Origin: a candidate division BRC1 bacterium ADurb.BinA292
Lineage (GTDB): Bacteria > Sumerlaeota > Sumerlaeia > MVZB01
Direction of reading: 5' to 3'
Length of the DNA stretch: 7,221 nucleotides
NCBI GenBank assembly: GCA_002068205.1
Contig: MVZB01000172.1
Location: forward strand, 1-7,221
Below the pieces are notes generated by a model. The model was given only the letters and a program-made list of their open reading frames with translations, was not told the DNA's origin and searched no databases. Position numbers and translations under genes: made by a program. Positions 4,981-7,221 of this stretch are shown piece after piece (position 1 is the first letter of the stretch; every line of letters begins with the position of its first letter).

Positions 4981-7065
4981 CTACTCGGCCTCGGCTTCGC
5001 GCCGCTGGGCGTACTCGGCGACGATCTTCTCCTGGACGTCGTTCGGGACGCGTTCGTAATGGTCGAACTCCATCTCGTAGACGCCGCGGCCGCGGGTGAG
5101 GGAATTGAGCTGGCGGCCGTAGGTGTAAAGCTCGGCGAGGGGGACGTGGGCCTCGATGATCTGGCGGCGCCCTTCCTGGTTCATGCCGAGGATGCGGCCG
5201 CGGCGGCTGTTCAGGTCGCCCATCACATCGCCCATATACTCCTCGGGGACGGAGATGGTGGCCTTATAAATCGGCTCCAGAATGATCGGGGCGCATTTGG
5301 GGATGATGTTCTTGAAGGCCAGCGAGGCGGCGACTTTGAACGACATGTCGGAGGAGTCGACCGCGTGGTATGAGCCGTCGTAGCAGGTGGCCTTGATGTC
5401 GACGGTCGGGCAACCGGAGAGGACGCCCTTTTCGAGCGATTCAAGGAGCCCTTTCTCGACGGCGGACTTGAAGTTGGTGGGGATCACACCGCCGACGATG
5501 GCCCACTCGAACTCGAAGCCGCTTCCCTCGGGCAGCGGCTCGAAGCGGATCCAGCAGTCGCCATACTGACCGTGGCCGCCGGTCTGCTTCTTATACTTGC
5601 CCTGGCCTTCGTTCTTGCGGGTGATCGTTTCGCGGTAGGGGACGCGCGGGATTTCCATGTCGACCTCGACCTTGACCAGGTCCTTCAAGCGGGCGACGGC
5701 AACCTGCAGATGGGTTTCGCCCATGCCCGAGAGGATGGTCTGACTGATCGTGGGGTCGCGGTAGAGACTGAGCGTGGGGTCCTGCTCCATCAGGCGATGG
5801 AAGCCGATGCCGACCTTGTCCTCGTCGGCGCGGGATTTGGCGGTGATCGCCGCGAAGGCCGTCGGCTTGGGAATGGTCACGGCCGTGACCTGGAGGTCGG
5901 GGGTTCCCGGCTCGACGAGGGTGTCGCCGGTCCGCGTGGCGTCGAGCTTGGCGACGGCGCCGAGGTCGCCGGCGGCGACTTCGTCGACTTCCTCGCTTTT
6001 CTTCCCCTTGCAGATGAGGGGATGGGCGAATTTCTCGTTCGAGTTGTGATTGACGTTGTGATAGGTGCCGTCCTTGCGGGCGCTGCCGCGGAGGACCTTG
6101 AAGTAACTCATGCGGCCGATGAACGGGTCGGCGACGGTCTTGAAGACCCAGAGGAGGGCCGAGCCGTCGGGGGACGGCGTGATCGTCTTGATCTCCTCGG
6201 ATTTTCCCTCGGTGTATTCGTAGGCGGTGTGGGTGGGATCGGGGGCGCAGTGGGCGAGGAAGTCGAGCAGCGGGCGGATGCCCTTGAGGGCGGTGGCCGA
6301 GCCGCAGAGGACGGGGACGATGCCGCCCTCGGCGAAGTTTTCGCTCAGGCCCTTGAGGATTTCCTCGGGGCTGAGCGTCTCCTCGCCGAGGAATTTTTCG
6401 AGCAATTCCTCGTCGCCCTCGGCCGCGATCTCGATCAGTTCGGCATGCGCGGTCTGCGCCTCCGGCAGGAGGTCGGCGGGAATCTCTTCATAGCTGACCT
6501 TCTGACCATCCTCCTTGACGAACTTCATGCGCATCAGATCGATAACGCCCTTGAACTCAAGACCTTCGCCGACGGGGAGGGTCAGGCGGACCATGCGGGG
6601 TTCGAAGGCGGCGCGGAGGGCGTCGAAGGCTTTGGCGTAGGAGGCGTGCTCCTTGTCGAGCATGTTGATGAAGTAGGCGCGGGGGCGGTTCATGTCGACG
6701 GCGTAGGCATGGACCGTTTCGGCGCCGGTCTCGACGCCGCCGTTGGCGTCGAAGACGAGGAGCATGCTGTCGGCGGCGCGCAGGCCGCTCTTGATTTCGC
6801 CGACGAAGTCGCGGAAGCCGGGCAGGTCGATCAGATTGATTTTGGCGCCATCGTGTTCGACGGGGAGGAGCGAAACCTGGATGGAATGGTGGCGGCGGAT
6901 TTCCTCGGCGTCGTAGTCGGAGACGGTGTTGCCGTCGTCGGTCTTGCCGAGGCGGTCGGTCTGCTTGAGGGTGTAGAGCATGGCCTCGCCGAGGCTGGTC
7001 TTGCCCGCGCCGGTGTGACCGGCGAGGGCGACGTTGCGAATCCGGGAGGTTTCATAAACTTTCAA
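4981..7065 (-). CDS. EF-G-like translational GTPase (elongation factor G-2 type)
   Basis: This is a cytoplasmic, ribosome-associated GTPase related to EF-G, which drives translocation. From the TTG at 7065 it has 694 residues, full EF-G length. G1 is G-H-T-G-A-G-K-T at 16 to 23; G3 is D-L-P-G-F at 80 to 84, where classical EF-G has D-T-P-G-H, so Phe84 replaces the usual His; G4 is N-M-L-D at 134 to 137, where N-K-x-D is expected; G5 is G-S-A-T at 255 to 258. Domain II covers about 300 to 390 and domain III about 400 to 470. Domain IV has Y-R-E-T-I at 477 to 481, G-G-H-G-Q-Y-G-D at 496 to 503, and V-D-S-S-D-M-S-F-K at 569 to 577 after His567 at its tip. Domain V has Y-M-G-D-V-M-G-D-L-N-S-R-R-G at 610 to 623. 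The non-histidine switch II and G-H-T-G-A-G-K-T fit the EF-G-2-like branch rather than housekeeping FusA. The start is set by the Shine-Dalgarno at 7074-7079 and by homologs beginning near K-V-Y-E-T; an in-frame ATG at 7113 would add 16 non-conserved residues. Confidence 0.95.
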   Translation of the reverse strand: MKVYETSRIRNVALAGHTGAGKTSLGEAMLYTLKQTDRLGKTDDGNTVSDYDAEEIRRHHSIQVSLLPVEHDGAKINLIDLPGFRDFVGEIKSGLRAADSMLLVFDANGGVETGAETVHAYAVDMNRPRAYFINMLDKEHASYAKAFDALRAAFEPRMVRLTLPVGEGLEFKGVIDLMRMKFVKEDGQKVSYEEIPADLLPEAQTAHAELIEIAAEGDEELLEKFLGEETLSPEEILKGLSENFAEGGIVPVLCGSATALKGIRPLLDFLAHCAPDPTHTAYEYTEGKSEEIKTITPSPDGSALLWVFKTVADPFIGRMSYFKVLRGSARKDGTYHNVNHNSNEKFAHPLICKGKKSEEVDEVAAGDLGAVAKLDATRTGDTLVEPGTPDLQVTAVTIPKPTAFAAITAKSRADEDKVGIGFHRLMEQDPTLSLYRDPTISQTILSGMGETHLQVAVARLKDLVKVEVDMEIPRVPYRETITRKNEGQGKYKKQTGGHGQYGDCWIRFEPLPEGSGFEFEWAIVGGVIPTNFKSAVEKGLLESLEKGVLSGCPTVDIKATCYDGSYHAVDSSDMSFKVAASLAFKNIIPKCAPIILEPIYKATISVPEEYMGDVMGDLNSRRGRILGMNQEGRRQIIEAHVPLAELYTYGRQLNSLTRGRGVYEMEFDHYERVPNDVQEKIVAEYAQRREAEAE

Positions 7066-7073
7066 GGCGCCAT

Positions 7074-7079
7074 CTCCTT
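7074..7079 (-). promoter_or_regulatory. Shine-Dalgarno AAGGAG choosing the TTG start at 7065
   Basis: On the - strand AAGGAG is followed by an 8-base spacer, ATGGCGCC, and then TTG AAA GTT TAT. The spacing is ideal for TTG. The ATG inside the spacer touches the Shine-Dalgarno directly and is out of frame, reading Met-Ala-Pro-stop, so it is not the gene start. The in-frame ATG at 7113 has no comparable site upstream. Confidence 0.8.
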
Positions 7080-7159
7080 CGACCGAGAGTGAGTGGGTCG
7101 GGTGCGGGGGCATGCCGTGCCGCCCGTCCGCGGATCAGCGGCAGGGCATGAAGTGGTCG

Positions 7160-7188
7160 AGTATAGCGGCGAAGGGCGCGGGTGGCAA
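7160..7188 (-). promoter_or_regulatory. Sigma-70-type promoter of the EF-G-like/HAD operon
   Basis: On the - strand TTGCCA (complement of 7183-7188) and TATACT (complement of 7160-7165) are exactly 17 bases apart. Each matches 5 of 6 consensus positions. Transcription would start near 7153, giving a leader of about 88 bases before the TTG start. The AT-rich -10 stands out in very GC-rich surroundings. Confidence 0.65.
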
Positions 7189-7221
7189 CGGGATTGTCAT
7201 GTCCGAAATGGCGGCGGGAGG

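Noticed and set aside
4194..5099. 301-codon open frame on the + strand over the HAD gene
   Set aside because: It shadows the HAD gene, which has all four catalytic motifs on the - strand. The + translation shows no domain.
5572..7092. 506-codon open frame on the + strand across the EF-G-like gene
   Set aside because: It is antisense to an unambiguous EF-G-like protein and its Gly/Val/Asp/Glu-rich translation has no recognisable motif. High GC with biased third positions explains the lack of stops.
7199..7221. Possible start of a divergent + strand gene (ATG TCC GAA ATG)
   Set aside because: Only seven codons are visible, with no convincing ribosome-binding site, and it lies over the region just upstream of the - strand promoter. 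It cannot be judged without the next bases.

Overview
This window is GC-rich bacterial chromosome DNA. It carries five protein genes: three on the + strand in the left half, and two on the - strand in the right half. The very GC-rich coding sequence, loosely spaced genes, a TTG start and an intergenic repeat of a style I associate with Planctomycetota (Phycisphaerae-like) suggest a member of that phylum or a neighbouring one. This is an impression from gene content, not a proof.

Layout. (1) Position 1 to 638 (+) is the C-terminal end of a ClC-family chloride channel or transporter with a paired CBS domain; its N-terminal part lies outside the window. (2) 639 to about 950 is non-coding leader sequence. 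(3) About 951 to 2672 (+) is a SulP/SLC26-type anion transporter with a C-terminal STAS domain. (4) 2673 to 2875 is a gap with a weak candidate promoter. (5) 2876 to 3805 (+) is an uncharacterised protein that I place, tentatively, with deoxyhypusine-synthase-like (DHS-like) proteins. (6) 3806 to 4340 is a non-coding stretch between convergent genes. A 9-bp tandem repeat starts near the stop of the left gene and a 7-bp tandem repeat abuts the stop of the right gene. Between them is a palindrome and hairpin-rich block that looks like a dispersed intergenic repeat. (7) 4341 to 4967 (-) is a HAD-superfamily phosphatase. (8) 4981 to 7065 (-) is an EF-G-like translational GTPase (EF-G-2 type). It has a good sigma-70-like promoter at 7160 to 7188 and a strong Shine-Dalgarno that selects a TTG start.

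How the genes work together. The EF-G-like gene and the HAD gene are 13 bp apart in the order GTPase then phosphatase, and are very probably one transcript from the promoter at the right end. The ClC and SulP genes both move anions across the membrane and lie in tandem, but the gap between them argues for separate expression. The DHS-like gene has no visible functional link to its neighbours.

I see no CRISPR array, RNA gene, transposase, toxin-antitoxin pair or defence gene. The more unusual points are the intergenic repeat assembly, the EF-G-like protein whose G4 motif lacks the usual lysine, and the divergent DHS-like protein. None of these establishes a new system.
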